Of a stretch of 64,000 nucleotides of DNA, positions 48,761 to 57,611 are shown piece by piece. Both the position numbers and the translations under genes were made by a program. Below the pieces are notes generated by a model. The model was not told where the DNA came from and searched no databases. It was given only the letters and a program-made list of their open reading frames with translations. The stretch's first letter is position 1. Each line of letters opens with the position of its first letter. Source of the stretch: UBA6115 sp050953005 (GTDB lineage Bacteria; Bacillota; Clostridia; Christensenellales; Aristaeellaceae); the NCBI GenBank assembly GCA_050953005.1, contig JBMNLV010000004.1, forward strand, positions 248,001 through 312,000. The letters run 5' to 3'.

Positions 48761-48918
48761 TACTGATGTAAAGCTTTATTGCATCCAAAGCGGCGAGGGG
48801 TTTTATTGTCCTGCAAGGAAGAAAACCGATGGCGTAGCCTAAGCTGCGTTGAGGTTGACTGACACAGCAAGGCGATCAAAGACCCGGCGCGACGATGCAA
48901 TAAAGATTGGAATCAGTA
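48761..48918 (+). mobile_element. 158-bp inverted-repeat element, copy 2 (MITE-like)
   Basis: Full-length copy. Its ends, TACTGATGTAAAGCTTTATT and the complement of AATAAAGATTGGAATCAGTA, form a terminal inverted repeat of about 25 bp. It is flanked by TTA on both sides (48758-48760 and 48919-48921), a likely 3-bp target duplication. It has no coding capacity and lies 78 bases before the sdaAB start, where it may change expression. Confidence 0.9.
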
Positions 48919-48996
48919 TTAGCTCAACACCATCTCTCGCGCGAAGGCGCCCGGTATGCTAAGATATGCCCGGAGAACGCAAAAGGGGAAGCAGGC

Positions 48997-49659
48997 ATGA
49001 AATACCGCAGCGTCTTTGACATCATCGGCCCGGTCATGATCGGCCCGTCCAGCTCGCACACCGCGGGCGCCGTGCGCATCGGGCAATTGGCGCGCAAGCT
49101 GTTCGGCCAGGCGCCTGAAAAAGCCGATTTCCATTTGTTCGGCTCCTTCGCGCGCACCTACCGGGGCCACGCGACCGATGTGGCCGTGCTGGCCGGCGTG
49201 CTGGGCCTGCAGGCGGATGACCCGCGCATTCCGGACGCCTACCGGCTGGCCCGCTCCAGCGGGCTGGTCTTTGCCTTTCACGAGGAGGCCGCCATCCCGA
49301 TCCACCCCAACACGGTCACCATCCGCCTGTCGGCCGCGGACGCCTCCATCACGGTCACCGGCGTTTCCATAGGCGGCGGGCTGGTGCGGATCTCCAGCGT
49401 GGACGGGTTTGACCTGCGCCTGACCGGCGAGGCGCCCGCCTTGCTGATCTTTCACCAGGACGCCTACGGCGCCATCGCCTCGGTCACCCAGCTGCTGGCC
49501 TATGCCAAAATCAACATCTCCCACATGGAGGTGTCCCGCGCCCAGCGCGGCCAGGACGCGCTGATGGTGATCGAAACCGACCAGCCGGTCAACGAGGAAA
49601 TCGTCCGGCTGATCCAAAACCAGCCCCATATCTTCAAAACCATCAAACTGGAAATATAG
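48997..49659 (+). CDS. sdaAB: L-serine dehydratase, beta subunit
   Basis: Beta subunit (220 residues) of the iron-sulfur L-serine dehydratase, which turns serine into pyruvate and ammonia. It begins YRSVFDIIGPVMIGPSSSHT, the conserved serine-binding SSSHTAG loop of this family, followed by HLFGSFARTYRGHATD. The C-terminal part is an ACT-like domain (YGAIASVTQLLAYAKINISH) that may sense an amino acid. I chose the ATG at 48997 (AAAAGGGG 7-12 bases upstream); the longer frame starts inside the inverted-repeat element. The alpha subunit follows after 8 bases. Confidence 0.92.
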   Translation: MKYRSVFDIIGPVMIGPSSSHTAGAVRIGQLARKLFGQAPEKADFHLFGSFARTYRGHATDVAVLAGVLGLQADDPRIPDAYRLARSSGLVFAFHEEAAIPIHPNTVTIRLSAADASITVTGVSIGGGLVRISSVDGFDLRLTGEAPALLIFHQDAYGAIASVTQLLAYAKINISHMEVSRAQRGQDALMVIETDQPVNEEIVRLIQNQPHIFKTIKLEI

Positions 49660-49667
49660 GAGCCGTC

Positions 49668-50549
49668 ATGTTCAAAAATATCGATGAGTTGGTATCCCAG
49701 GCCATGCAGGCAGGCGTGCCCATCTCCCGCGTCATGCTGGAAAGCGAGATGGAGCAGACCGGCCGGACGGAGCAGCAGCTGCGGGAGGACATGGCCGCCT
49801 CGCTCACGGTCATGAAGGCGGCCGCGCGCAAGGGCCTGCAGGGGGTCACCTCCCACTCCGGCATGACCGGGGGGGACGCGAAACGCCTGTGGGCCTATCT
49901 GGAAAAGGGCCGGCCGCTGACCGGCGGCACCTTTGTGCGCGCCCTGGCCTACGCGGTGGCCACCAACGAGGTCAACGCGTCCATGGGAGTCATCTGCGCC
50001 ACGCCCACCGCGGGCTCCTGCGGGGTGCTGCCGGGCGTGCTGCTGGCCATTCAGGAAAAGCTGCAGGTGTCGGACGAGGCGCTTGTAGATGCCCTGTTTT
50101 GCGCGGGCGCCATCGGCTATGTCATCGCCAACAACGCGATGATTTCCGGCGCGGCCGGCGGATGCCAGGCCGAGGTGGGCGCAGCCAGCGCCATGGCGGC
50201 AGCCGCCGTGGTGGAGCTGGCCGGCGGCAGCCCTGAACAGGCCGTCCAGGCAATGGCCATCGCGATGAAGAACATGCTGGGCCTGGCCTGCGACCCCCTG
50301 GCCGGGCTGGTGGAGGTGCCCTGCATCAAGCGCAACGCGGGCGGCGCGGCCAACGCCCTGGCCGCGGCTGAGATGGCCCTGGCCGGCGTACGCTCCAACA
50401 TCCCGCCGGATGAGGTCATTTCCGCGCTCTATACCATCGGCCTGTCCTTGCCCCTGGCGCTGCGGGAGACCGCGCAGGGCGGCCTGGCCGCCACCCCCAC
50501 GGGGCAGCGATGGAAAAAGCTGCTCTGGCAGGGAAAGGACAAGGATTAA
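49668..50549 (+). CDS. sdaAA: L-serine dehydratase, alpha subunit
   Basis: Catalytic subunit (293 residues) holding the oxygen-sensitive 4Fe-4S cluster that binds and dehydrates serine. Cluster cysteines are visible in ICATPTAGSCGVLPG and in ACDPLAGLVEVPCIKRN. GGAG precedes the ATG in the 8-base gap after sdaAB, so the subunits are co-translated. The TAA stop (50547-50549) is also the left target duplication of the adjoining inverted-repeat element, so the gene ends exactly at the insertion point without loss of coding sequence. Confidence 0.93.
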   Translation: MFKNIDELVSQAMQAGVPISRVMLESEMEQTGRTEQQLREDMAASLTVMKAAARKGLQGVTSHSGMTGGDAKRLWAYLEKGRPLTGGTFVRALAYAVATNEVNASMGVICATPTAGSCGVLPGVLLAIQEKLQVSDEALVDALFCAGAIGYVIANNAMISGAAGGCQAEVGAASAMAAAAVVELAGGSPEQAVQAMAIAMKNMLGLACDPLAGLVEVPCIKRNAGGAANALAAAEMALAGVRSNIPPDEVISALYTIGLSLPLALRETAQGGLAATPTGQRWKKLLWQGKDKD

Positions 50550-50707
50550 TACTGATGTAAAGCTTTATTGCATCCAAAGCGGCGAGGGATTTTATTGTCC
50601 TGCAAGGAAGGAAACCGATGGCGTAGCCTAAGCTACGTTGAGGTTGACTGACACAGCAGGGCGACCAAAGACCCGGCGCGACGATGCAATAAAGATTGGA
50701 ATCAGTA
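50550..50707 (+). mobile_element. 158-bp inverted-repeat element, copy 3 (MITE-like)
   Basis: Full-length copy, nearly identical to copies 2 and 4. It is flanked by TAA at 50547-50549 (the sdaAA stop codon) and TAA at 50708-50710. An internal CGTAGC-CTAA-GCTACG hairpin is present near 50621-50639. Confidence 0.9.
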
Positions 50708-50838
50708 TAAAGCGCAGCGCGGCCCGGACGATGATCAGGACGGGCAAACCGGGGTCACCTGCGCCGCCTCGCAGGCGCCGCAGGAGTACGCGGACGGAAT
50801 ACCGGTCCCTGTCTTGACTGCATCAGCAGAAGAATAGA

Positions 50839-50873
50839 AAACGCCGCCCTCCCTTGCGGGACGGGCGGCGTTT
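50839..50873. terminator. Bidirectional hairpin between two inverted-repeat elements
   Basis: AAACGCCGCCC pairs with GGGCGGCGTTT (11-bp stem), with A-rich and T-rich sides so it can act on both strands. It serves sdaAA from the left and possibly the repeat-protein gene from the right. The rest of 50708-50915 holds no gene I can support. Confidence 0.7.
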
Positions 50874-50915
50874 CCATCCGCGGTTCGTTAAGGCTGCGGA
50901 TGAAGCTTGATATTA

Positions 50916-51073
50916 TACTGATGTAAAGCTTTATTGCATCCAAAGCGGCGAGGGATTTTATTGTCCTGCAAGGAAGGAAACCGATGGCGTAGCCTAAGCT
51001 ACGTTGAGGTTGACTGACACAGCAGGGCGATCAAAGACCCGGCGCAACGATGCAATAAAGATTGGAATCAGTA
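50916..51073 (+). mobile_element. 158-bp inverted-repeat element, copy 4 (MITE-like)
   Basis: Full-length copy flanked by TTA at 50913-50915 and TTA at 51074-51076. The right TTA is, on the minus strand, the TAA stop codon of the next gene. Copies 3 and 4 differ at very few bases, so they moved recently. Confidence 0.9.
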
Positions 51074-52564
51074 TTAGTCCATCAGACCGAGCAGTTTTTC
51101 CACCAGCTGCCTGTGCGCCGCTTCGCCATGATAGAACACGCGCACGCCGGGGAGATGGTCATGGTAGTCCACCACGAAGTGGGCGAACAGCAGCACCTTG
51201 GTGTCCTCGCCCACGGCGATGGGCTCGCCAAAGGGCAGGGACTCGCCGATCTGCTCCGGTTCCACAGCGGTCACTTCGCTCAGTGACGGGAAGAGGGTGA
51301 CAAACTGGCTCTTCACGTTGACGCCCCTGACGAGCTTGGGCTCAATGGTGACCATGCCGCCGGAGACCTTCAGGATGACCTTGCCGATATAGTAGCGGTT
51401 GGCGGCAAGGACCTCGATCTCCTGTACGCCATCCTGGGAAAGATCCACAGGAGTGAACATATACCATTTTTTGGTCAATTCGGGCCGCAGGTCGCGGAAG
51501 CGCGGGCCCTGGGTGCTGGCGGTGTTGTCATAGTACATGATGCGGTAAGGAATTGCCTCAACCTCCATGACGACTCTGCACCGTGTGCAGCGTTTCACGC
51601 GCTCGCCGGGCATATCCTCGGTAGGCTCCCGCTCTACCTCCCAGGGGCCTTCAACATGGCCCAGGGGATCAATGTCGCGGGTTTCCGTATGGGTGGCGTC
51701 GCGCTTGCAAACGCGCTTTTCGCTGCCCTTGTCGGTGCAGGTGGCCGGGGTGATCTCTTGCCACTCGCCCCAATCATGGCCCAGGGGATCAATGGCGCGG
51801 GTTTCCGTATGGGCGGCGTCGCGCTTGCAAACGCGCTTCTCGCTGCCCTTGTCGGTGCAGGTGGCCGGGGCGATCTCTTGCCACTCGCCCCAATCATGGC
51901 CCAGGGGATCAATGGCGCGGGTTTCCTTATGGGCAGGGTTGAGGGTGCAGACGCGCTCCTCACTTCCTTCCTTGGTGCAGGTGGGCGCGGTGACCTCATT
52001 CCAATCGCCCCAGACGCATTCGGTCTTGGGAATGACCTCGGTTTGCTCATTGCCCAGGTTGCTGGTGCGCTTCTTTGAGCCTTCTTCATCATGGGTTGCT
52101 TCCTTGGTGACCACCCATTCGCCCCATATCTCGTCATCGGTTTTCACGGAGTAGGTAACCGTTTTGCCCGCGGCGATGGTCAAAATCCTTTCAGTGTCAG
52201 GCGCGCCGCTTATGCTGGAAAACACAATGGATTGCTCGCCCGTCGCGTCATCATTAACCTTGGCAGTTACTGTAAAAGACCCGGAAGTTACACCTTCGCC
52301 GGACATGTCGAGTCCAACGGCCTTTTTAGCGCCCGGAGCCATCGTTGACAAACCGGTCGCTTTCGTGCTGACCCATGTCAGTCCGCTGGACAACGTATAA
52401 CCAACTTCAGCAGTAATAATGGGAGTGCTGGAACTCCAATTAATCGTTGCCGTCACGCTATCTCCCGGGTTGACGGTTTCCACCGCCATTGTCTGCAGCG
52501 GGGCAGCCAGCAGCATAACCGCCAGCAGCACAAGAAGGGCTGTGATGCGAAGTCCTTTTCTCAT
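51074..52564 (-). CDS. Secreted protein with tandem Trp/Cys beta repeats
   Basis: Exported protein of 496 residues. After a signal peptide (MRKGLRITALLVLLAVMLLA) comes an Ig-like region of about 130 residues, then four repeats of about 40 residues of the kind GHDWGEWQEIAPATCTDKGS with two further Cys (RVCKRDAAHTETRAIDPL). The C-terminal 170 residues form a globular domain of unknown type. Such Cys-rich W-G-E-W repeats occur in surface proteins of gut Firmicutes. I chose the ATG at 52564 (AAAGGTGG upstream). Its stop codon coincides with the target duplication of the adjoining inverted-repeat element. Its sigma-A promoter is at 52697-52725. Confidence 0.75.
   Translation of the reverse strand: MRKGLRITALLVLLAVMLLAAPLQTMAVETVNPGDSVTATINWSSSTPIITAEVGYTLSSGLTWVSTKATGLSTMAPGAKKAVGLDMSGEGVTSGSFTVTAKVNDDATGEQSIVFSSISGAPDTERILTIAAGKTVTYSVKTDDEIWGEWVVTKEATHDEEGSKKRTSNLGNEQTEVIPKTECVWGDWNEVTAPTCTKEGSEERVCTLNPAHKETRAIDPLGHDWGEWQEIAPATCTDKGSEKRVCKRDAAHTETRAIDPLGHDWGEWQEITPATCTDKGSEKRVCKRDATHTETRDIDPLGHVEGPWEVEREPTEDMPGERVKRCTRCRVVMEVEAIPYRIMYYDNTASTQGPRFRDLRPELTKKWYMFTPVDLSQDGVQEIEVLAANRYYIGKVILKVSGGMVTIEPKLVRGVNVKSQFVTLFPSLSEVTAVEPEQIGESLPFGEPIAVGEDTKVLLFAHFVVDYHDHLPGVRVFYHGEAAHRQLVEKLLGLMD
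51656..52015 (-). repeat. 120-bp tandem repeat in the Trp/Cys repeat gene
   Basis: Three 120-bp units (starting at 51656, 51776 and 51896). The first two are nearly identical, the third diverged. Each codes for one 40-residue repeat. Confidence 0.85.
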
Positions 52565-52696
52565 AAAAATACCACCTTTCAAATTTACCAGCCGAAGCTG
52601 ATTGGGTACGTGTTGAACAGTGCTGCCTCATAAGCAGCAGGGCGTTTCCCGGGGACATTCAGCCGCAAAATAATAAACGGGTTTACTCCCTTCAAT

Positions 52697-52725
52697 ATTA
52701 TAATCCTCAAGGGGCTTTCCGTCAA
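52697..52725 (-). promoter_or_regulatory. Sigma-A-type promoter of the Trp/Cys repeat protein gene
   Basis: On the minus strand TTGACG (plus 52720-52725), 17 bases, TATAAT (plus 52697-52702). It is close to consensus and leaves an untranslated leader of about 125 bases. Confidence 0.8.
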
Positions 52726-52756
52726 CATTTTCGGCACCTGTCGCGGCGGGTGGCTC

Positions 52757-54025
52757 TCAGCCGCCCAGTTCGCGCGCCACCTGCCCGGCGGCCAGGATGC
52801 CGGTGGCCCAGGCGAACATCAGGTTGAAGCCGCCGGTGTCACCGTCCACATTGAGCGCCTCGCCGCAAATATGCAGGCCCGGCACCAGCAGGGAGGCCAG
52901 GGTCCCGGGGTTGATGTCCCGGCAGTCGATGCCGCCCGCGGCCACCTGGGCCTGGTCAAAGCCGCGCACACCAACCACGTCCAGTTCCAGGCCGGAGAGC
53001 CATTGCGCGGCGCGGCGGGCCGGCCAGCCGGCCAGCTTGCGTGCCATCTGGCGCGGAACCAGGCCAATGAGCGGATCCCTGCCGGGAGCCAGGCGCGCGC
53101 GCCGCTCCAGCAGCGCCATGACGGCTTCCAGGCTGTTCCCGCGGCTGTCGGCCTCCTTGAGGCTCAGGCGCCGGTAGCGCGTCTCCTCCAGGCCCAGCAT
53201 GGGCGAGCAATCCACCACCAGGCTGACCTTCTTACCCTCGCACAGGGCCAGCCCGGCGGCGCGCGCCAGCTGCATCGCGCACAGGCCGCTCACGCCGGTA
53301 TCGGTGATAAGCGCCTCCCCCGCGGCCGCCTCAGCCGGCCTGCCGGACACCGTGAGCGTGAGCACCGCCGGGAACCTCAGCCCGGACAAGCCCTTCAGAG
53401 GCGCTGACCGGGTCTGCAGCGCGCACAGCGCCGGGGTAAAGGGTACCAGGCGGTGCCCCAGGCGCGTCAACAGCGGCATCAGGCTGTCCCCGCCGCCCAG
53501 GCGGGGCGCGGCCGGACTGCCCGGACAGGCGATCACGCGCGCCGCGGTCAAGCTGCGCCCCTCCACGGTGCGCACCTCAAAGCCCTGCGCGCCAGCTTCA
53601 AGGCCGTTTACCAGGCAACCGGTCAGCACCCGGCCGTCCGGAGCCAGCGCGATGGCGCCCATCAGGCTGTCGAGCACTGTGGCCGCCTGGCGCGACAGCG
53701 GATAGGCGCGGCCCTGCTCCTCCTCAAACCAAGCCAGGCCGATCCGCTCAAAAAAACCGCTGACCGCCGCCACGGGACAGGCCGCCAGCACCTTATGCGC
53801 GAAGGCGGTATCGCCAAAGAACACCGGGTCCGAGATATTCATCAGGTTGCAGCGGCCGTTGCCGGTCGCCAGCAGCTTGCGCCCCGCCTTGCCTTCTTTT
53901 TCAAGCACCACAAAGGGCAGGCCGGCCTCAGCCAGAACACAGGCGGCGGCGAGGCCCGAGGCCCCGCCGCCGATGATGCAGGTAAGCGCCCGGTTATTTT
54001 CTGCTGGGCGCATGGTCGTAGGCAT
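52757..54025 (-). CDS. NAD(P)/FAD-dependent oxidoreductase, HI0933/BaiN family
   Basis: Flavoprotein of 422 residues of the HI0933-like family, whose members include BaiN of gut clostridia. The FAD site is IIGGGASGLAAACVLAEAG near the N-terminus, followed by EKEGKAGRKLLATGNGRCNL, the family signature. The C-terminal end has FDQAQVAAGGIDCRDINPGT and GEALNVDGDTGGFNLMFAWA, also typical. The substrate is unknown; reduction of steroid-like or other hydrophobic molecules is known only for a few members. The start is uncertain: ATGs at 54025 and 54013 both lie within the upstream gene (overlap of about 20-32 bases) and neither has a clear ribosome site, so translation is probably coupled. Confidence 0.87.
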   Translation of the reverse strand: MPTTMRPAENNRALTCIIGGGASGLAAACVLAEAGLPFVVLEKEGKAGRKLLATGNGRCNLMNISDPVFFGDTAFAHKVLAACPVAAVSGFFERIGLAWFEEEQGRAYPLSRQAATVLDSLMGAIALAPDGRVLTGCLVNGLEAGAQGFEVRTVEGRSLTAARVIACPGSPAAPRLGGGDSLMPLLTRLGHRLVPFTPALCALQTRSAPLKGLSGLRFPAVLTLTVSGRPAEAAAGEALITDTGVSGLCAMQLARAAGLALCEGKKVSLVVDCSPMLGLEETRYRRLSLKEADSRGNSLEAVMALLERRARLAPGRDPLIGLVPRQMARKLAGWPARRAAQWLSGLELDVVGVRGFDQAQVAAGGIDCRDINPGTLASLLVPGLHICGEALNVDGDTGGFNLMFAWATGILAAGQVARELGG

Positions 54026-57000
54026 ACTGGATGGCGTTCATGTGGTCCTTGTCCACTTTGCCGGAGACATGGACCCGGCTGTTATAGAAATGAATGCACA
54101 GCTGACCGTTGAAGTTGTTGTCCGGGATTGTGTCGCCATCCGGATAGTTATGGGGCACGCCGTACAGGCTGGCCGCGAAGCTGCGGCCCTTGAGGGTGAT
54201 CCACACCGGGCGGCGCTGGTAGAGGTCCTTCTCCAAAATGTCCTGGGCGGTTTTCACGCCGTAGATGCGCGTGAGCGCCGCCGTGTCCGCGCTGGTCAGC
54301 GGCTCGCCGTCCACATGGTAGGCGCCGGCCCAGCGCCTGATGCGCAGGGAGATGTTGGTGCGCACGTCGGTCATGATGGCGGTCTCCCCGCGGCCCCAGA
54401 AGGAGTTGATGTCCCCCTTGTACCAGTCCACCAGTTCCACCGGGTAAAGGGTGGGGTTGACAGTGCCGCTTCCGCCGGGCTCATAGGTGTCCTCGGGCAC
54501 GGTGCCGTACAGCTTGTGCTGGGTGTTGTTGCCGGCGATGCCGTCCACCGTCAGGCCCTTGGCGCGCTGGTAGGCGCGCACCGCTTCCGCGGTCTGGCTG
54601 GAATAGGTGCTGTTGACATAGGCGCTTTGCAGATAGCCCAGACGGTTGAGCTCCTTGTTGAGCCGCAGGACGTCCTCACCCGTTGAGCCCAGCTGCAGGG
54701 TGCGGTAGGAAGCGGTGGACGGTGAGTCCGGATCGCCTGTATTGATGAGGGCCTTTTCCTCCTCCGGGGTGAGGATGCGCAGCAGGTCGCCGCGGATCCA
54801 GCCGTTGACGCCGCTGGCGCGCACAGAATACCAGGTCTCGGTCCCCACAGCGCTGGACTGGCCCAGCAGCGACACGACCGTGCCCTTTTTATAAATCAGC
54901 AGCAGGTTGCTGTTGCCTGAGCCCGCGCCTGAACGAACGATCACCTTGTCCATCGTTGTGATGGCGGTCTTGCTCATCTTTTCCAGCGGGGGGGTCGCGG
55001 TGGGCGTGGGCGTAGGCGTCGGGGTGGGCTGGCTGGCGATGTAGGCCAGGTATTCCTCATGGGTCATCATGCGAACCAGCGAGCCCAGCACATAGCCCTC
55101 CTGGCCCTGGTAGCTGATCTTGTACCACAGCCGGCCGCCGGCGGTCAGGGTGCCCAGCAGCGGGAAAGCGGTGCCGGCGTCGGCCACCTGTCCCAGGGCG
55201 CGCGCGTCCAGGCTGGCTGTGGCGCGCACGTTGACGCTGGTCATGGTGGTCAGCACATAGCCGGTGGCCGGGGGCGGGTCATTGGGCGAAGGCGGCGTCA
55301 GCGACGGGATCTTGCCATGGTTGAGGTAGTCAGCCACCTCGGTAATGCTCATCTGGCGCACACAGTCCCCTCGCAGGAAGCCCGCCGTGCCGTCGACCAG
55401 CACCTGGAACCAGTTGTAGCCGTTGGAGGTCTGCACCGGGCCCTGCAGGGGCAGAACCAGGCCCTTGTCAACGCGCCCGATAACAGCCGAGCCGGCCTGC
55501 GGCTTTTCACGCAGGTTGATTTCGGATTTGAAGGTCACGATATAGCCCAGCATGCTGGGGGGCGGGGTCACATCCGGGCCGGGCGGCGGGGTTTCGCCGC
55601 CGCTGTCCAGCTGGACAACGTCAGAACGCACATAGCCTGTGCCCTTGGGGCTGTTGACCAGGTACCAGGTATAGCCGCCCTGCTGGACGAAATTGGTATA
55701 GTTGAGCACCAGCCCGCGGTCCAGCTGCGCGACAGTCCGCCCGCCGGGGGCGTTGCGCAGGTTGACGCCGCCCTTGATCAGCGTCAGGCTGCCCATCGAC
55801 GGCACCTCGGGGCCGGGGGTGCGAGTGGGGACCGGCGCGTCGGAAGCGTACTCATAGCAGTCCGAGCGCACATAGCCGTACCTCCGGCTGACATCATCAT
55901 AGACATACACCCAGTTGTAGCCGCTATAGGCGGTGGGGTTGCCATAAAAGGGCAGAATGCGCCCGCGGGAGAGCACAGCCACGGGGGTGCCCCCGGGGTA
56001 TTCCCGCAGGTTGGTGTTGTCCAGGGTGATACGCACGCTGGCCGCGCCGTTTGAGGTGGGGGTGGGAGTCGGGGTGGGGGTGGGGACCGGCGCGTCGGAG
56101 GCGTACTCATAGCAGTCCGAGCGCACATAGCCGTACCTCCGGCTGACATCATCATAGACATACACCCAGTTGTAGCCGCTATAGGCGGTAGGGTTGCCAT
56201 AAAAGGGCAGAATGCGCCCGCGGGAGAGCACAGCCACGGGGGTGCCCCCGGGGTATTCCCGCAGGTTGGTGCCGCCCAGGGTGATGCGCACGCTGGCTGC
56301 GCTGTCAGTGTCAGTAGGCCCGGGCGGATCGGTAATCTGGGAACCGCCGTCAAGGCTGTAACAGTCCGAGCGCACATAGCCGCTCAGGCTGCGCGCGCTG
56401 TCAATCACGCGCGCCCAGTAATAGCCGCCGGAAAAAACCGGGGCGCCGTAATAGTTGAGCACTTCCCCGACCGGATACTGAAACAGAGATTTGCCGCCGG
56501 GCTCCTGGCGCAGGTTGGTGCTGGTTTTGGTGATGGTCAGGGTGCCGGACGCTTTCTCGTTCTGGGGAAACGAGGAACCGGGGGTTTCCTTTGAACTGGG
56601 CTGCTCGGTCTTCTGGTAGGCTGCCAGCTCGGCCGGGCTGAGCACGCGCAGGTGGTCCGTTTGCAAATAGCCGTTGAGGCTGCCGACAGAAACATGGTAC
56701 CAGGGGTTGCCTGTGGAGGGGAAGGCCAGCACCTTGACCAGCTGGTTCTTTTGCAGCGCGCTGATGCTGACGCCGCCGGGCTCCTGGCGCAGGTTGGCGC
56801 CCGACACGCTGACCAGGCCGTAATCGCCCTCCAGGGGAGGCGCGGTTTCAGCGGCCGGCGTGGGGGTGGGCGTCGCGCTTTCAGGCGCGCCGGTCTTCTC
56901 CGGCGGATCGGTCTTCACACCGCCCAGTGAAGGGTCCGGCTGCGGCTTGTTGACCAGCCAGGCGCTTTCCTCCGCCTGGGTCAGCATGCGAAAAAAGTCA

Positions 57001-57293
57001 CCGCGGATATAGCCGGTATAGGTACGATCCTTGAATTTGGGGGTATTGGTCTCCACCTTGTACCAGGTATAGCCGCCGGACTTGAACTCATCCAGCACCT
57101 TGGCAACCCAGCCGAGGTCAAGCCGGTCCCAGTAATCACTGCCGGTGGTTGCCTTGCGAAACAGCACCCTGTCGCCCGTGACCACGCCATGGGTGACCTC
57201 CGCCAGCGCCGGCAGCGCGCCCCAGAGCAAAGCCAGGATCAGCAGGCAGCTGAATACCCGGTGAAGACTGGTTTTCCGCTTGTTTATTTCCAT
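53994..57293 (-). CDS. Large secreted protein with about nine SH3b domains and a peptidoglycan-binding domain
   Basis: Exported protein of 1099 residues. After a signal peptide it has a chain of SH3b-like units (for example SVRITLGGTNLREYPGGTPV then YGYVRSDCYEY) joined by Pro/Thr linkers (PTPTPTPTPT). A PG_binding_1 domain follows near residues 865-930 (GSTGEDVLRLNKELNRLGYL). The C-terminal 150 residues read VWITLKGRSFAASLYGVPHN and NGQLCIHFYNSRVHVSGKV; the Cys/His arrangement recalls L,D-transpeptidases, but the usual HGxxGCIR motif is not seen. The ATG at 57293 has GGAGGAG 8 bases upstream. It is probably a wall-bound enzyme or scaffold. The flavoprotein gene overlaps its 3' end. Confidence 0.82.
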   Translation of the reverse strand: MEINKRKTSLHRVFSCLLILALLWGALPALAEVTHGVVTGDRVLFRKATTGSDYWDRLDLGWVAKVLDEFKSGGYTWYKVETNTPKFKDRTYTGYIRGDFFRMLTQAEESAWLVNKPQPDPSLGGVKTDPPEKTGAPESATPTPTPAAETAPPLEGDYGLVSVSGANLRQEPGGVSISALQKNQLVKVLAFPSTGNPWYHVSVGSLNGYLQTDHLRVLSPAELAAYQKTEQPSSKETPGSSFPQNEKASGTLTITKTSTNLRQEPGGKSLFQYPVGEVLNYYGAPVFSGGYYWARVIDSARSLSGYVRSDCYSLDGGSQITDPPGPTDTDSAASVRITLGGTNLREYPGGTPVAVLSRGRILPFYGNPTAYSGYNWVYVYDDVSRRYGYVRSDCYEYASDAPVPTPTPTPTPTSNGAASVRITLDNTNLREYPGGTPVAVLSRGRILPFYGNPTAYSGYNWVYVYDDVSRRYGYVRSDCYEYASDAPVPTRTPGPEVPSMGSLTLIKGGVNLRNAPGGRTVAQLDRGLVLNYTNFVQQGGYTWYLVNSPKGTGYVRSDVVQLDSGGETPPPGPDVTPPPSMLGYIVTFKSEINLREKPQAGSAVIGRVDKGLVLPLQGPVQTSNGYNWFQVLVDGTAGFLRGDCVRQMSITEVADYLNHGKIPSLTPPSPNDPPPATGYVLTTMTSVNVRATASLDARALGQVADAGTAFPLLGTLTAGGRLWYKISYQGQEGYVLGSLVRMMTHEEYLAYIASQPTPTPTPTPTATPPLEKMSKTAITTMDKVIVRSGAGSGNSNLLLIYKKGTVVSLLGQSSAVGTETWYSVRASGVNGWIRGDLLRILTPEEEKALINTGDPDSPSTASYRTLQLGSTGEDVLRLNKELNRLGYLQSAYVNSTYSSQTAEAVRAYQRAKGLTVDGIAGNNTQHKLYGTVPEDTYEPGGSGTVNPTLYPVELVDWYKGDINSFWGRGETAIMTDVRTNISLRIRRWAGAYHVDGEPLTSADTAALTRIYGVKTAQDILEKDLYQRRPVWITLKGRSFAASLYGVPHNYPDGDTIPDNNFNGQLCIHFYNSRVHVSGKVDKDHMNAIQYAYDHAPSRK
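55830..56300 (-). repeat. 255-bp tandem duplication (SH3b units) in the large wall protein gene
   Basis: Bases around 55846-56035 recur at an offset of 255 almost unchanged (for example GCGTACTCATAGCAGTCC at 55846 and 56101). One unit is 85 residues, that is one SH3b domain plus linker. This suggests recent duplication and possible copy-number variation. Confidence 0.85.
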
Positions 57294-57347
57294 GCCTTGC
57301 ACTCCTCCGAATCACACCTTAAACAAAGTGACTATTATCTATTGGAA

Positions 57348-57376
57348 ATTCTATTACAAAATCATTACAAGGTCAA
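57348..57376 (-). promoter_or_regulatory. Sigma-A-type promoter of the large SH3 protein gene
   Basis: On the minus strand TTGACC (plus 57371-57376), 17 bases, TAGAAT (plus 57348-57353), 55 bases before the ATG. Confidence 0.7.
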
Positions 57377-57611
57377 GAAATAAATGAATTATTCAATATT
57401 CTGCATATTCACACGAATTGCAGAATCAAGCGCAACATATCGAACACCGGGGCAAATCGTCCACTGCTTTGACGATATCCGGCAGTTTGCGTTCAAACAA
57501 CGCCTGCGGTGTCCCGCCTGAAAACGAGTACAAGCCGTACGCTGCCAGGTTAACGCCCAACACTCCGGCAGCTGAGGAACTGATGGCTCTTGGTGTATAT
57601 GTTAACAGAAC
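57377..57611. other. Intergenic region with a possible gene remnant
   Basis: No supported gene. Reading the minus strand from about 57600 to 57420 there is an open, protein-like frame without a start codon (GGTPQALFERKLPDIVKAVD), perhaps a remnant. A plus-strand frame at 57418-57621 overlaps it and has no ribosome site. Confidence 0.25.

Noticed and set aside
50755..50943. 62-codon minus-strand frame between two inverted-repeat elements
   Set aside because: It runs through a bidirectional terminator and into a mobile element, and has no ribosome site.
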